Counted from the stretch's first letter, positions 1 to 21,250 are shown. The stretch: DNA of 64,000 nucleotides from Ecdyonurus torrentis (GCA_949318235.1 OX439129.1:29815243-29879242), one strand, 5' to 3'. Notes: generated by a model from the sequence alone, not told the origin. Numbers and translations are program-made.

Positions 1-1607
1 TATAAAAAGAAATAAGGAAAATAAAAGTATAACAAACACATGATGTAGTTTTTAAACAGGCTGGTGTGATTAAGACAACATAAAAGGGTTGGAACATATT
101 AATTCTATCTTAACTGCTCCTATGTCCAATTTAAGGAGTTTCAGATTAATATGTATGTGTTATACATGATAATAATATGTAATTATGTGTTATTAGTATG
201 GAATTGCTAATTATAAAAAATCATAGTTTATTTATTTTTTTTTTTTAATTTGGATAATTTGCTTTATTTATTTATGTTTAAATGTTTGAAAAAAGAATGA
301 CTGCCATATCCAAATTAAAACATGTTAAACTTAATACTTATAATTATCTTATTTTATATCTGGTATTGCATGCAGTCAATTAAATATTATACCTAATACT
401 TAACAAAATTTTAGTAAAAGAAAAAGACAGAATGAAAATGTGAAACCAAAATGTTGTATAATTTTTTTAGGGAACTATGAAATGTTTATAGAATAAAACA
501 TTCATAAATTTTCCTCACTTTTACATTTGATATTATTATTCAGTAATTGTTAAGTCGGATGTTATTTCTAATTAATAAATAGTAATGTACATGAACATAA
601 AATACAAAAGAAACTGTAAAATATTGGATCTATTGCTTATTTTTTGCTTATGAAATTACAGCATTAAAATTTGGATTGATAAACTTTTTACAGTTCCAAA
701 TGTACTTGTGACAAAACATGTACACATATTTTGTCTTTCAATGTGTTTTTCTTTGCTTTTGGTTTATTTTTGCTCGTTCATTTTTTTTTTTGTCCCTTCC
801 CAAACAAGATATCTGATGTACGTGATGAAATAATAGTGTAGTTTGCATGAGAGATTGCTATAAATGTATCATGTTGTTAATGTTATATTGTTGATGTTAA
901 TTCTAATCAGGATGAAATAATAATAATAATAATAAACCCCAACAATTATTATATACATTCCATTCCTTGTCTGTGTGTTCATAACTGTTGGAAATAAAAA
1001 ATTTCAAAAAAATAAATATATAATAATAATAATAAAAAAAAAAACATTATAAATTGTACACAATGAATTTAATTGTTCTTTTATTTGTATTTAGTATCCT
1101 ATCTTGCATTTTTCTTACTCCTAATAATTAAGTGTCTGTTTTCATATGTACTCTGTATAGTTCTGTGAATAATATAATTTATATCAGAATACTGAAGTAT
1201 CAATTCAATTTTTTTAAACTTTATTAAAAGTATACTCAAGTTTTTTTTTTCAGGTTAAATATCATAGAGCTGTTACGTGACAGTATACTTTCATTTTTAT
1301 TAATTGTACTTAGACCTATATTGAAAATAGAATATATAATGTTAATCATTTGGATTTTTAGAGTATAAGTCAAAACATATTTTTAAAAATTAAATTAAAT
1401 TAAAATTGAGAGGAAAAAGAATCACGAATAGAGGTATTTTATTTTAATAATAATAAAAAACTTAGAAGATTCCCAGTGTACATATATATGATCATATGTT
1501 ATTCAAATAACAAAGACAAAAAAATACTGAAAAAAAAAAATGCTTCTTGCACTCTCTTCTGTCTTTTCTCTCTATTTTTTCCTCTTAAATCTCCTCACAT
1601 GCTTCAG
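1..1607. other. AT-rich sequence without recognisable gene
   Basis: I see no convincing exon here. The stretch is AT-rich with A/T tracts and short (AAT)n runs. If the short exons at 1608-2084 are real, this is upstream intron or further exons of that gene, but no preceding exon of matching phase could be found. Confidence 0.5.
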
Positions 1608-2084
1608 TCTGGAACTTGGTGTAAACTTTTCTTCTACTTTAGGTGAGGTTATACTTTTTTTTCCTTCTAAAAATGGCTTGATATTTTCACATATGTTTTT
1701 TATATTTAATGATTACTAAATATTACTTAGAACTCCAAATTTTGTGATATTATAAATAGCCTAGAAGATACATATAATGGCTCAGAAAATAAATAATAAA
1801 TTGATAGCTTTCTTAGGCCTCGCAAAGCATTTCTCAAAATCAAGTAAGTCACAAAATTAAGAGTTTACTGTATGTTGTATGCTTTAAATATAAGTAATAT
1901 ATTTATGTATAAAAATGCTTTCAATTCTAAGTATATTGCAAGAGTAAATGTATTGATTAATTTTAATCATATGTGGAGTGTTCTTTGATTTGATTTTTTT
2001 TTTTCTGTTTCAGACCCATCTGTGAAGAAAATTTTGAAACAAAAAGAGAGCTCATCCATTTCTTGGGCAATTGATGATGGATAG
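1608..2084 (+). CDS. possible 3' end of an unidentified spliced gene
   Basis: Three candidate exons fit together by splice sites and phase: 1608-1642 (after a long pyrimidine tract ending CAG, donor GTGAGG), 1817-1843 (acceptor CTTTCTTAG, donor GTAAGT) and 2014-2084 (acceptor TTTCTGTTTCAG, ending in TAG at 2082-2084). Read in the only open phase they give about 43 residues, lysine- and serine-rich, ending in the residues SISWAIDDG. An AATAAA lies just after the stop at 2101. I do not recognise the protein. The exons are very short and the region is low in complexity, so chance agreement is possible. An alternative is a small two-exon ORF starting with an ATG near 1778 and using the same last exon. 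Upstream exons would lie outside the window or were missed. Confidence 0.35.
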
Positions 2085-2780
2085 AAGACTATATTCAGAT
2101 AATAAAAAATCATACTAAATGTTTTACTTGTCAAACTCTCATAATTAGATTAAATTAGGAGAGTCTAATTACTTATTAATTTACATATACACACATAAGC
2201 AGTTTGTCAATTCATTTTTATTGTTGTTGTTGTTTTGGTCTATGATGCAAGTTTTTATTTTTGTTCAAGTTTCTACATTGTTATCATTTCTTGCTTTTTC
2301 TTCTAATATTGCATATTACAAAGTTTGATTTCTATTTTCATTTTCTTGCACAAAAATATTGTAAGCAATGGGTATTTTGTATTAATTTTGGTTGTAACTA
2401 TCTGATTCAACATTTTTAAATTTTTTTTTGATAACCATCAACTGTATGAGTTTGTCTGGTTGTTTAACTTAAACCTTTTTTGAAAGATATAGGCCATAAG
2501 GGAAGAATGAAGTTTTTTTTCTATATTGAAGCTAATAATACCACAACTATTGCAAGTAAACAATATAACCGGGAGGGGTTGTTCTTAAGCTCATAAAAGT
2601 GGGAAAGAAGAAAAGTATTATATCTGTTCACGTTGTTTTACTATACAAATTCAATAAAAGAGAATAACCCTCTGAAGTTTATAAGCTATTTAAATTGATT
2701 TGTAATAGTTGATAAATTTGAGGGGTTGGGGGAACCATCACAGCTAGTATATAAATTTTAAAAAAATTAAAAATAAATAC

Positions 2781-2994
2781 ATATCAAGGGCTACGCGGCA
2801 TTTAGGTACTTGTGCAATCTCCGCGGGTGCAATTTTGGCACGTGCAGTCTACGCCACGCCTACTAATGGCACATCTGTACAGGCTAAGCGTATAAAGATG
2901 TTTCAAAAATGGTGAGCGAGGAGAATGCACATGTGCCAAAAATGTACCCTCGGAGATTGCACTAGTACCGAAATGCCATGTAGCCCTCGATATA
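2781..2994. mobile_element. foldback MITE, about 210 bp
   Basis: The ends are inverted copies: the left end reads CAAGGGCTACGCGGCATTT and the right end is its near complement (AAATGCCATGTAGCCCTCG). The homology continues inward through an AATCTCCG/CGGAGATT segment. It is richer in G+C than its surroundings. No coding capacity. A hAT-like origin is possible from the TIR start, but no clear target duplication was read. Confidence 0.6.
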
Positions 2995-3987
2995 CAAGAA
3001 AATAGTAGAGCACATTGGATTGTAAATTAATTAAAAAAAAAAAAGAAGTCACATTTAATTAATTTTCAATTCAACATGTTTTAATCACTATTATTATTAT
3101 TTTTTTTTCCATATGTATTTATTTTTAACCTGTATAATAATTATAATAATACTTGAGTCACCAAATTCTTCATTCTTTCCCTAGTGAATAGACTATAGTA
3201 GATTTTTAATTAATTATCCAATGATCATTGTGCACCATATTATAACACATTATACAAATTAATGTTAAATATCTCTACATGTTGCTCCTTTTTGTTAGGT
3301 GGCAAATAGAGATAGTAATTCATACTCATATTGCCCACCTTGTTTTAAAATAGATGATAAAAAAAGATATATGCATATATATATATATATATCTATATAT
3401 CTATATATCTATCTATATATATATCTACGTATATAATAAAAATAATGACAACATTTTAATAATTATATATAGTAATGTTATGAAATTGTTTTAATTGTTA
3501 TTGTTGTTGTTTTTTTTTTGTGTCCAGTTCCATTCTTATGTAAATTATATTTATTATTTGTAAATATTTGTAAAATTAAAAAAAAAAAAAAAAAAAAAAT
3601 TAAAATTAATATTTTTATTTCTTCTGTAACATGAATCCAACTAGTTTTGTTCCATTATAAAAAGTAACAGTGCAGTGTATTGGTATATTTCTAGAATGGG
3701 GATTGACAATCATTAAAAAGGCTGAGAATTTTGTGTTCTTGTTAATTTTATTATTACCTATTATATAATTAATTAATTAATTTTATTCAATAAACACACA
3801 TGGTGTTCAACATATAACTTAAATTTTACAAAAATACATAAACATTACTCTTGAGATACTACAATATTGTACTTTTGAGACCTATTAATCCATAATTATA
3901 GTAGGACTATAAAATATACATACGTTACTGCAAAAATTCTAATAAAATTCACACAGTGCAAGTTAAGAATTTCATTAATGATGCTTG

Positions 3988-4104
3988 TTAACCCTGTTTT
4001 TCATGGCCTTGATAATAATAATAATAACAAAGAAAAAAGGATGAACACCAAATACTTTTTAAATGCAACTGCACATTTTGTGGAGCAAGGGAACAGGGTT
4101 TACG
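3988..4104. mobile_element. small inverted-repeat element, GTAAACCCTGTT type
   Basis: The left end has GTTAACCCTGTTTTT and the right end has the inverse, AACAGGGTTTAC. The same terminal motif recurs as an inverted pair around 41726 and 41980 and singly near 42060, which suggests a small dispersed family. Confidence 0.4.
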
Positions 4105-4379
4105 AAGATCATTATTGCGAATATGAAAAGCAAAACAAAATATCAGTTGGTTAGTCTATTTTTTACAATGAGTGTTGCAAATTACCTATTATAAAAGTAA
4201 ACAAGTTGTTAAGATTTTTTTTTTACCCGCCCATCAATATAATACAAAGGCATATTTAATTCAAGAATATATTAAAAATACAAGAAAATAAAATGTGAAT
4301 TATTCAACAAACAGTAATATATAAAATGTTTACAATGTAAAAATAAAATAATAATAGATACTAGTACATATAGAGGACA

Positions 4380-4800
4380 ATTAAAAGATTTGTTACAAAA
4401 ACACCTTATAATGGCGTCCCTGTAAGGATATGTTGTATCAATTAAATGCAATATTCAGTACAATACTTTTAGTACAGTACACTGTAACTCACGTTTTCAG
4501 ACTACATCAAAGGCATGCCATTATAAAACAGCTTCAGACTTGCTCATGGCCTTAGACTGTTTTTGTCCTTTATCGTGGACTCATCAGTAAGGCTCAGCAG
4601 AGAGCTCTGTACAGCTAGAGATGGCACACAAATTGGCTAGCTATTTAAAACCTCTCATCCACATACTATAATATAAAATTGTGCACGGATGTGAGACAGG
4701 TAGCTAGCAAGCCATGTGTCCTCCTTCACCTGCCAGAGTTCTCCAACTTTAGAACGTTTGTGAGAACAATATGCCTACTCAACTGCCAAGTACCATGATC
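4380..4800 (-). repeat. dispersed repeat with decayed hammerhead motif
   Basis: This stretch is colinear with 51190-51620, with the same order of recognisable blocks: the CATTATAAAACAGC block, the hammerhead segment, CAGAGAGCTCTGTACAGCTAG, TTTAAAACCTCTCATCC, and the CCAGAGTT segment. It lacks about 110 bp that the other copy holds after the GAGATGGC block. Both copies lie in the same orientation. No reverse transcriptase is visible beside either, so these are nonautonomous or LTR-like fragments. Confidence 0.7.
4549..4593 (-). ncRNA. degenerate hammerhead ribozyme motif
   Basis: Read on the minus strand: GCCTTA, CTGATGA, stem II GTCC...GGAC, then a stretch ending GTC and TAAGGC, which pairs with the first block. 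Compared with the copy at 51261-51305, the essential GAAA has become AAAA and the short stem III palindrome is broken (three differences). Self-cleavage is therefore unlikely. The CTGATGA box, stem I and stem II are kept. Confidence 0.75.
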
Positions 4801-5218
4801 CATGAATCATGGTAGTTAGATACATTACTTCTTATTGACATGGGGAGGAAAATTATAAAAAAAAGATGATAGGAATTGATTGGAAAGATAGAATAGTGCT
4901 CTTACCATTGACATTGGGATTTTTATGTAATTGGCATACTTTTTTAGTAGCCTCTATAGTATTACATAAACAACTCTTCAAAAATATGTTAATAAAAGCT
5001 TTTTTTACAACTACAATATAAATCTCATGATTTTTGCATCATATTTATTTATTAATATAATTTTTACCAATAAATGCTACAATACCAACAAATTTACATG
5101 ATACATATATACATACATTCACACACACACACACACACTAGCTGGCAGTAAAAAAAGATACATTAACAAAATAATAATTAATACTGACAGTTATATACAG
5201 AAAATTATGACTAGATCT

Positions 5219-11798
<6,580 letters not shown>

Positions 11799-12200
11799 TT
11801 TAGTGATCTGACAGAGAATACAAAATCTGTCTCAACTTCACACACAATGTGTGTACTGTGCGGTACTGTGTATCAACAATCGTAGTCAGAGGATCACACA
11901 AACAACCAAGAACGCAGCGACGGATTGAATCTTCATTAATCTTCAGCCATGCCCATGCAGAGTCGCAGACACGTACATACAACCTGCAGCCAGTTGCAAC
12001 GATGAAGGATAAAGCTCAACTAAACGCGCAACGTACCACAACACCACAACGTACTCGACAATCGACTCCCCAACCCAACGTCCCCAAACTCCAAACCACC
12101 TCAGTTTTTCACGAACATGTTGAGACATGCATCGCTTTACACCTGGAAGGCGTTCCCCGCCATTCCCCGCTCGACTGGCAACCAATCACAAGCCAGTACT
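11799..12200 (-). promoter_or_regulatory. probable TERT promoter / 5' UTR region
   Basis: A mixed-composition segment much richer in G+C than its flanks lies directly upstream of the inferred TERT start codon, as expected for a promoter and leader. No specific element could be identified. ORFs on either strand here show no family resemblance. Confidence 0.4.
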
Positions 12201-12309
12201 TTGTTTACAAATTTCAGCTGATATTGGGCGGCAAAAAAAGTTTTGTAATTTGTTGTATAACAAAAATAAAATTAAAAATGAGAAATGGAGCGTTTAAAAG
12301 TATAAATTA

Positions 12310-12351
<42 letters not shown>

Positions 12352-12745
12352 AAATATATAAAATATATATATTAGAGTACTCTAGAGTACTCTAATATAT
12401 AACAAAACATGACAAAATTATAATATATTTAACATATTCGCAAAGCGAACTCGCGGTTACGTGTAATAGCAATTTTTGATATATAAAATTATTAACTAAA
12501 TTTTATTTTCGACTTGGTAAATTGAAAACTTTTCATGTAAAATTTATGTATGTAACTTTGTAACTTGTTTCTCTGTATACTGTGTGTAGCCACCATCCAC
12601 CATGAATGTATTGGGCACGTAAAACTGCCTGTTTCTTGGAAGACAATAAAACAAAACAAATAATAAAATATAATTATATAATATGGTTTACGACTTTACG
12701 CAGTGAACCTCGTCTGCAGTAAAAACTGATATAATATATATATAT

Positions 12746-12783
<38 letters not shown>

Positions 12784-12784
12784 A

Positions 12785-13115
12785 GTGATGAAGCATGATG
12801 TCATACTAAATTTTGCGCTTCGATGCCATTACTGGAGCAATATAGTGGATATAACATATTGCTCATTGGCTATTTTCTTTGGAAAATTATTATACTATTT
12901 TTTTTTCTGCGCAATACTAAAAAAACAATTCTATAAACCTGCGTTAAAATAATCAATATATGCTCTCAAAAATATATAAGAAAAAATAATACGTACGTAT
13001 AGTATTTTGTATTTGGCAAAATGTGTAATTTTCCCATATTTACTGACCCATGTTATATAGCGCCTTGCACAAAATGCACATATAATATGGCAACTTTTAA
13101 ATGAATGCACGTCCA
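12785..13115 (-). mobile_element. TATAGGGT-family element, copy D (diverged)
   Basis: Recognisable inverted blocks shared with copy C: GCGCTTCGATGCCAT, ATTTTCTTTGGAAAATTA, a TGCTCTCAAAAATAT block, GGCAAAATGTGTAATTTTCCC and CTGACCCATGTTAT. The ends are worn. Confidence 0.5.
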
Positions 13116-13887
13116 TCTATGTAACCACAAACCCCACAAACATATATATATATATATATATATATATGTATAGCCGACTTTATTTGGAATTTTTTTATTC
13201 TGATGGGATATAATAATTAAATATTGTTTAATAAATATTTTAATTCTTATAGCAAATATTTGTTATTATTATTTATTACATGTAAGTGCACTTATATCCT
13301 ATAAATTTGAGACAATTTTGTAAAAAAATATGTATATATATTTATATTTTTTAATTAATATAAATAATAAATAAAAGTAATAAATAATAATAACAAATAT
13401 ATGTTATATAAGAATTAAAATATTATATAAAAATTCCATTCACATTTTGTTCTCGTTAAAAATAAACAGGCTTTTACTATACTTTTAATAAGAAACTGAG
13501 TGTGAATAAATAATTATTAAAAGATTAATCTTTACACCATATACATTGTGAGTTTATTAAATGTCGCTAAACTTGTATTCAACGGGGTCAAAATTCAGAA
13601 TAAAGCAATAACCTACTTTGGTCTCGGCGCGGCATCGCGGCGGCGCCAATATTATAATAAAAGATCACTTTTTGCTATATAGAGGTGCCTTAAATTTTGG
13701 AGCCTATATGATAGCAAAAAATAGTGGTGTTCAATATGGTATCCCCATATACACAATCATGATACATCACGAATCACGACCATAGCTTATAATGACAAGG
13801 ACTTCTTAATGATGTGTGCGGACAGAACGTCGTGGGCCGTGGTGGGGTATATAGTATATACATACGAATGTACTTATAATTGATGTA

Positions 13888-14005
<118 letters not shown>

Positions 14006-14329
14006 TATATCTTCATGTTATGATCTAACAGCGCAGTTTATACATTTTTTTTAACAAAAAGAACGACGAATACTATATTTTTTTGATATAAAAAAAAATT
14101 GCAAATTTAATTTACGATTAAAATTAAAATGGTTAAGTATATAAATGGGAGGAAAATAAATAAATAATACTAAAGTCATTTTTTTTTTTTTTTTTATTAT
14201 TATTTTTTACCGTTTTGAAAATTTTATTTTTAAGTAAAAAAACAAAACATAATATATGATCATGCATTTGATGCAATATGTAATTAATCATCACTTCGTC
14301 CTTAAGTGAGTTAATGACACCACAATATG

Positions 14330-14550
14330 TAATTTGAGAGAGCGATCGGAGTGCGACCTTGCTGGGCCAAGCAGGGGTGTCAGATACTCTATTCGCCTTC
14401 ACCTACTTGTATCACTCAGGTCCACTCCTCCTCGCCCTCTCGCTCGCACACAAGATCAAAAACTGAAGCTCCAGGCAACACAATCACTTTCAGGCACACA
14501 CCACTTGCACTCTCTGGCGAGTAAAGTCTATCGTAATTCAAATAAACAAG
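14330..14550 (+). promoter_or_regulatory. promoter and noncoding exon 1 of chitin-binding gene
   Basis: A relatively GC-rich island ends in AACAAG followed by GTAAGC at 14551, a good donor. It is taken as the 5' untranslated first exon of the chitin-binding protein gene, because the next acceptor (15694-15695) lies only 5 bases before that gene's ATG. The transcription start is not defined. TCA-containing initiator-like sites occur around 14410 and 14490. Confidence 0.55.
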
Positions 14551-14846
14551 GTAAGCATAATTTTAAACTATATTATTATATATAATTGATATAATTAAAA
14601 TACCCGTGGTTAATTCATAGTTAAAGGGTTTTTTTCTTACTGTTTTTTTACTTTTTACTTTTTTTTTCTTGCAATTTTAAAACTATATATTAATATACAT
14701 TACAGATAAAGTATAGTATATATTTATATATAAGAAACAATAATAATAAAAAAGTAACAATTATATAACTAACATTGGAAAACATAATTATGTACTGCAC
14801 GAATACAGAGGACTGGGCAGCGATGCTATATTATTATTATTATTTA

Positions 14847-14912
<66 letters not shown>

Positions 14913-15030
14913 TAATATAGTATTATATTTTTAATTGTTTTTAAGCTTTATATAATGGTCCTCTATAGATTAAAATCAATATAATTGAATTGCTACAATA
15001 GCAGCGCGCATTGAATAAAAATTATAACTT

Positions 15031-15379
15031 TACTAAGGGTAGTTGCATTCGTGGTAAGTCAACGCCATATAAGTGAGTATACTAAATAACATATATGGTA
15101 TTGTAAAATGACACATTTTACCAGTTTAAGAATACTTAGCAATTTTTTGAGATAATTGATGTTGTTAACAAATTGAATTAGGTTTTCAAGTATTCGAGAA
15201 AAATAATAATGACAAAAACAACAACAACAACAACTTATTTTCCAAAGAAATTTAGCAAAAACTCACTTCTGTCCCATGCTAGAGCTATAGCAATGAATAT
15301 GTTATTCATATGCTCAATTATGGCATCGAAGCGCATTTATTATGACATCATGCGTATACATGCGCATAGGGTACCCTAT
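15031..15379 (+). mobile_element. TATAGGGT-family element, copy B
   Basis: Same block order as copy A (9811-10120), with an ACAACAACA expansion in the middle. It lies in the first intron of the chitin-binding gene and ends at CATAGGGTACCCTATAG. Confidence 0.6.
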
Positions 15380-15571
15380 AGAACGGTAATTCTACAGTAA
15401 AAAATGATTTACTGAAGTTTGTAAGACACGCGCGCACTTTATTTTATATTATATATTTATTATTTTAATATATATAATATTAAAAAATACGAAAATATAA
15501 TTATATATAATATATTATGCGCTCTCGGAGACTTTATTATCATTTTACTGTGCAATAATTTATATATTATA

Positions 15572-15635
<64 letters not shown>

Positions 15636-15700
15636 TTTTTATTTTCTCTTAATTATTATTATTATCTGATTTTTTGTATGTTTTTTTACATGCAGTGATC

Positions 15701-16822
<1,122 letters not shown>

Positions 16823-17147
16823 CATACCTGACTGCACCTTTCCATTTCATGTGCAAATATCACTTTCACATAATAACTGATTCAAATTTTAGCACACTGA
16901 ATATTTTCTGGTAATTATTTTATATTTGCAGAAGTTAAAATTGAACTTAAAACCAAATTTATTACTTGGAAAAAAAAATCCACTTTCTATAGGATTGGGA
17001 GTTTTATTCGTTTATTTATTTTTTGAAAAATGTTAATATCATGAATCTCAAAATCTGACTTTTAATATATATATATGTATATAATTATATTTGCAAATAA
17101 ACTTATTTATTGTATTTTGTAATTCTTTAATTTCAATTCAAATAGAA

Positions 17148-17595
17148 GACTTGCAAAAATGAGGTTGGTTTAGCGGGGGAAAAAATATATATATCAAAGA
17201 AACAAACTCTGAGCCCTACAATACTAACAAAGTGCTAGCAGACGACTTAGTGTTCCTGTCTCAATTTAACATGCTTTATTCTTATGGGGTAATGAAGCAG
17301 CTATAAATTAATTTAGAATCTTTTCTCGACACTGAAATTTTTTACTGTAGCTTACTGAGGTTCAAAGCTATTATTTTCCTGAACGTCATCAAATTTGGTT
17401 GCAAATTATTCTTATCCAATTGACTTTAAATTCAGGTAAACAAAAGCTTTTTACATCTCAGAAAACTACAGTAAAAAATTCAGTTTCAAGGAAATTTCCA
17501 TAAGAAAGCATACAAAACTCGTCCGCCAGCATTTTATTACAGTATTGCTGGGCTTTGCATTTGTTTATTTTCGCACTATACCCTTTTTGCAATTC
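17148..17595. mobile_element. foldback element, family F1, copy 1
   Basis: The two halves are imperfect inverted copies: the left has ACTTGCAAAAA, CAAACTCTGAGCCC, GTGCTAGCAGACGAC, AACATGCTTT and ACTGTAGCTTACTGAG; the right has their complements in reverse order, ending TGGGCTTTGCATTTGTTTATT. It is the same element as 50542-51005. No coding capacity. Confidence 0.75.
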
Positions 17596-19466
17596 TTCTA
17601 TATATTGACCTGATATATAAAAATAAATTTATATTTATAGATCTTTCTACGAACAATGATTTTTTCCCCAACATAAATGCCATAATAAAAAAAAAAATAA
17701 AAAAAAAAAATAAAATAAAAAAATAAAAATTACTAGGATAAAGTAAGAAATTATAGAAAAAAACTCCTCCAATATATATTACAGTTATATGAATTTTATT
17801 ATAATTACAATAACATTGATACAAAACATAGATAGCACATTATCAAGAAGCTGCAAACAGTTTTACACACATTCAGCATTTTATAAAAAAAAAAAAAAAA
17901 AAAAAAGGATCTTTAACTATGCGACTTTATTTATACTACAAAGTCTCAGCATATTTTTGTGCACACCTCTACTTCATTGAAAATTATTTTATATGCAATA
18001 TATTTTGCAAATTAAAACATCACACATATTACATGTGTAAATATTCATTAACATTTGGTATGTGTTAAATAGGATAAAATGTTATGGTCCCACAAAAAAA
18101 TTAAAGGATTAGAAAATCTACTGTTTGGAAGTTACTTGAAAAAAAAAAAAAAAAAAAAAAAAAAAACTTTGCATTTCATACATATATTGATTTTTTCCAC
18201 CATCATCTCTATATATAAATATATTTAGACAAAACACATCTTTGGCTTTGTGTATAATACACACATTTAAATATTTATAATATATCAAGTGATTAAATAT
18301 TGGTTATAAAACATTGATATACGTACTTTACACACTCTAAAATATAAGGCATCATTACAAAATATAAGATTTATAAATGCAAATAATTAAATAATAATTG
18401 GATATAATATAAACAATTAGAATGTTTTTAGCAACTGAAAGAAACATAACAGATTGCATGTTCATTTTAATTGTATTGTAAGTTGTTTAATCTTTCTGAT
18501 TTGTAAAGTATCAATCATGCAAATGCACTTTCTTAAAAACAAAATTACTACTTTTGAAAATGTGTGTCCCTCTATTACGAAAAAAAAAATAATAATAATA
18601 ATTTATTTCTTTAGTAAAAATTTATCCACACATTAATTATAAATAATGGTTCCTCAAAGTGCTTTTAAGATTTACATTCACCACCACCACCTTTCATTTA
18701 AAACAATTTGAATTATGTATGAATACAAATTGCTAATTAAACTCATCACAATTTGTGAACAAAGTCACAAATATGGTCTAGATAATAGGTTTGTTTAAAT
18801 ATACATTAAAACATTCTTTTCCAGTCAAAAAGCAGAAAAACAAAATGTTTCTCACATCATTTTGTATTCTGAAGATCATTCTCAGACTTTAAATGTGTAA
18901 CCAACTATGTTGAACCACTATTTAAATATAGGTATGTATTTTTTTATGTCGCATTTTTTTTTTTTTTTTTGTATATAAAGAAAAATGTAGGAATGTACCA
19001 ATTGAAAGAAATAACAACAGAGAATGTACGCATATGGAAGATATATTAATAAAAAAAAAAAAAAACTGCAATCTTTTTAAATCGGTTACTTAAGTTTTTA
19101 CCCCTCACGCATACAACTTCTTTACAAAAAAGTTTATGAATTATTTATTTATTTGAAGTTTAAAACTATATTTGATCAGGAAAAATATACATGGTATTTT
19201 TTTTTTTAATAAACTATTGTGAACTACGGTCCCCATACAGGTTGTATTTTGCATAATTAATAATAACATATTTATAGGGCCTATTAAAAAAAAAAAAAAA
19301 AAAAAAAAATGCAGAACACTGAAATGTACAAAGATAATTTCATTTCAATTTACTTCTCCAGTAGTGCACATAAATATGCAACAAAAATTATATGTACATG
19401 TGCATACTGATGCACATATTCATATTTAAAAATTACAAATTCAAATAAAATGCTTTGTTTTAAGGA

Positions 19467-19985
19467 TTAACCTCAGACCTAGAAAAAGCAAAATATCTCA
19501 AAATTGGTTCGACAACTTTTTTTAAAAACTTTAAGGGGGTTAAAAAATGTCATGATCTACGAGCTCCAGTTAACAGAATATTCAAACAATATTTGTGACT
19601 CGAGATAATTAGGATTAAAATTTGCCTATGATTAGCATTGTGTTTTTGTTTTTTCAATTTAAAAAAATTTTGGTTCGACAACTTTTTTTGAAACTTTCTG
19701 ACGTTATAGATATGTCCAAGCTCTATCGATTACTTTGTTTTATATTTCAAAATTATTTCTGGTTCGAGAAAATTAAGTGTTAGTTTGCCCATTTAAATAA
19801 CATTGATTTTGAATTTCGCGGCAAAATAAAAATGGTTAAAAATTAATTGTGAGAAATGTATGGCAATTATGAAGAAACTATACTTGAACTTTTATTTTGT
19901 AAAGATGAAATCTATCCAAAAATAATTTTTTAAATATTTTACGATAAGTTTTTGAAAAAAGGGGGCGTTCTAGGTCCGAGGTTAA
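19467..19985. mobile_element. TTAA-bounded TIR element (piggyBac-like MITE)
   Basis: Starts TTAACCTCAGACCTAGAA; its right end is the inverse (TTCTAGGTCCGAGGTTAA). Both ends include TTAA, and TTAACC termini are typical of piggyBac elements. The inside repeats TTGGTTCGACAACTTTTTTT twice. No ORF, so it would be nonautonomous. Confidence 0.6.
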
Positions 19986-21130
19986 CCGTTAAAAAGCTGA
20001 AGGAAAAAAAATTGACAATAAAGAAACCTTTTAGATGAATACAAACTATAATATGCAAAATACCTAGCAAAAAGGACAAATTAAACAATTGAACAACATT
20101 AAAATGTCAACATGTTAATTAATATAGATAAATATATTTTGAGAAAAATGGTTTATTAATAAGTTAAAATATTTATATTGTGTAATTGTAATTAACTTAA
20201 TTTAATTTGTGATATTTATAATTACAATTACTTGTTATGAAAAAACAGATAGAATGTTAAATTGATATATTTAGAACTGTTACACATTCATAAAATATAT
20301 AAATTTGAAATTAGAATATGTCGCCAACTATTTCTTACTGCGAGCCAAATCATGTATCATACTTTTCCATATAAACTCTCCAAATTTGGCTTCATTATAC
20401 TAATATTAGTCTATCTTAATGAATTAATTATTGACTTTATATGATATACTTCCACATCCATAATCAGCTTTAATTTTTGCAACATTTTTTATTTTTCCTT
20501 GCGGCTAAAAATATATTTTTATTCTTATATTTTTTACTTCATAAAGATGTCAATTTTAACAATGCTAAACTGTCATTCTGATCAAAGCAATATATACTTG
20601 AATAATGACTCACTATAGGCACTTAGTTTTATTACTTTACTTTTCATTATTTAATGAATAAAAAGTTATACTTAAATTTAATTTATCTTCTTTTGAGAAT
20701 TACATTTATTACATACATCAGAAAAAACAGTTAATACAAAATTTAACCATTGATTTTTACTGTCTTTGACATTTAACACCGAATGCTTTTGCTTCTTTAC
20801 ACATATCTAGATATACTCTAAAAATTGTTTTACGACGTATTACTGTACATTTAATATTCTAGATCTAAAAAATAGCAAATTCTCACTATTATAAAATCTA
20901 ATATGGCCTTTAACAGCTTTCTCATGCAGATATACATTTTTTTTTTAATATTTTTCACCCTAACTTTTTTGAGCGATTCCTAATGTATATGTATATATTT
21001 TTTAAATTACACTTTAAATTTTTAATTAAATTTAAATTAGATTGTATATCACTGATAGTAATTGTAATAAACAACACTCTAGCCTGCAAAGTATTGCTCA
21101 TTAACAAAAAAGGAAATTTTATTTTTAAGA

Positions 21131-21164
<34 letters not shown>

Positions 21165-21250
21165 ACAAAATATTTCGATTCAATATTAAATAAAAACAAA
21201 AAATAAATAGAATCAACAAGCTATACAAAAAAAAAAGTATTAGGATTTTA

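Larger units (their letters stand above)
2085..5218. other. intergenic region with MITEs and microsatellites
   Basis: No gene is seen. Contents include a 2.78-2.99 kb inverted-repeat element, (TA)n near 3370-3430, a small inverted repeat at about 3988-4104, and the hammerhead-bearing repeat at about 4380-4800. The 3' untranslated region of TERT should occupy the right end on the minus strand. Confidence 0.6.
16823..21250. other. intergenic region between chitin-binding gene and ABHD2
   Basis: Contains the 3' UTR of the chitin-binding gene (to about 17120), the foldback at 17148-17595, long A or T homopolymers (18140-18166, 18955-18970, 19285-19308, 21133-21161) and a TTAA-bounded element at 19467-19985. 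The right end should be ABHD2 3' UTR. No further gene seen. Confidence 0.6.

Noticed and set aside
11849..12349. 166-aa ORF on the plus strand opposite the TERT promoter region
   Set aside because: Runs into a (TA)n microsatellite and has no recognisable domain; it reflects the lower AT content of the promoter island.
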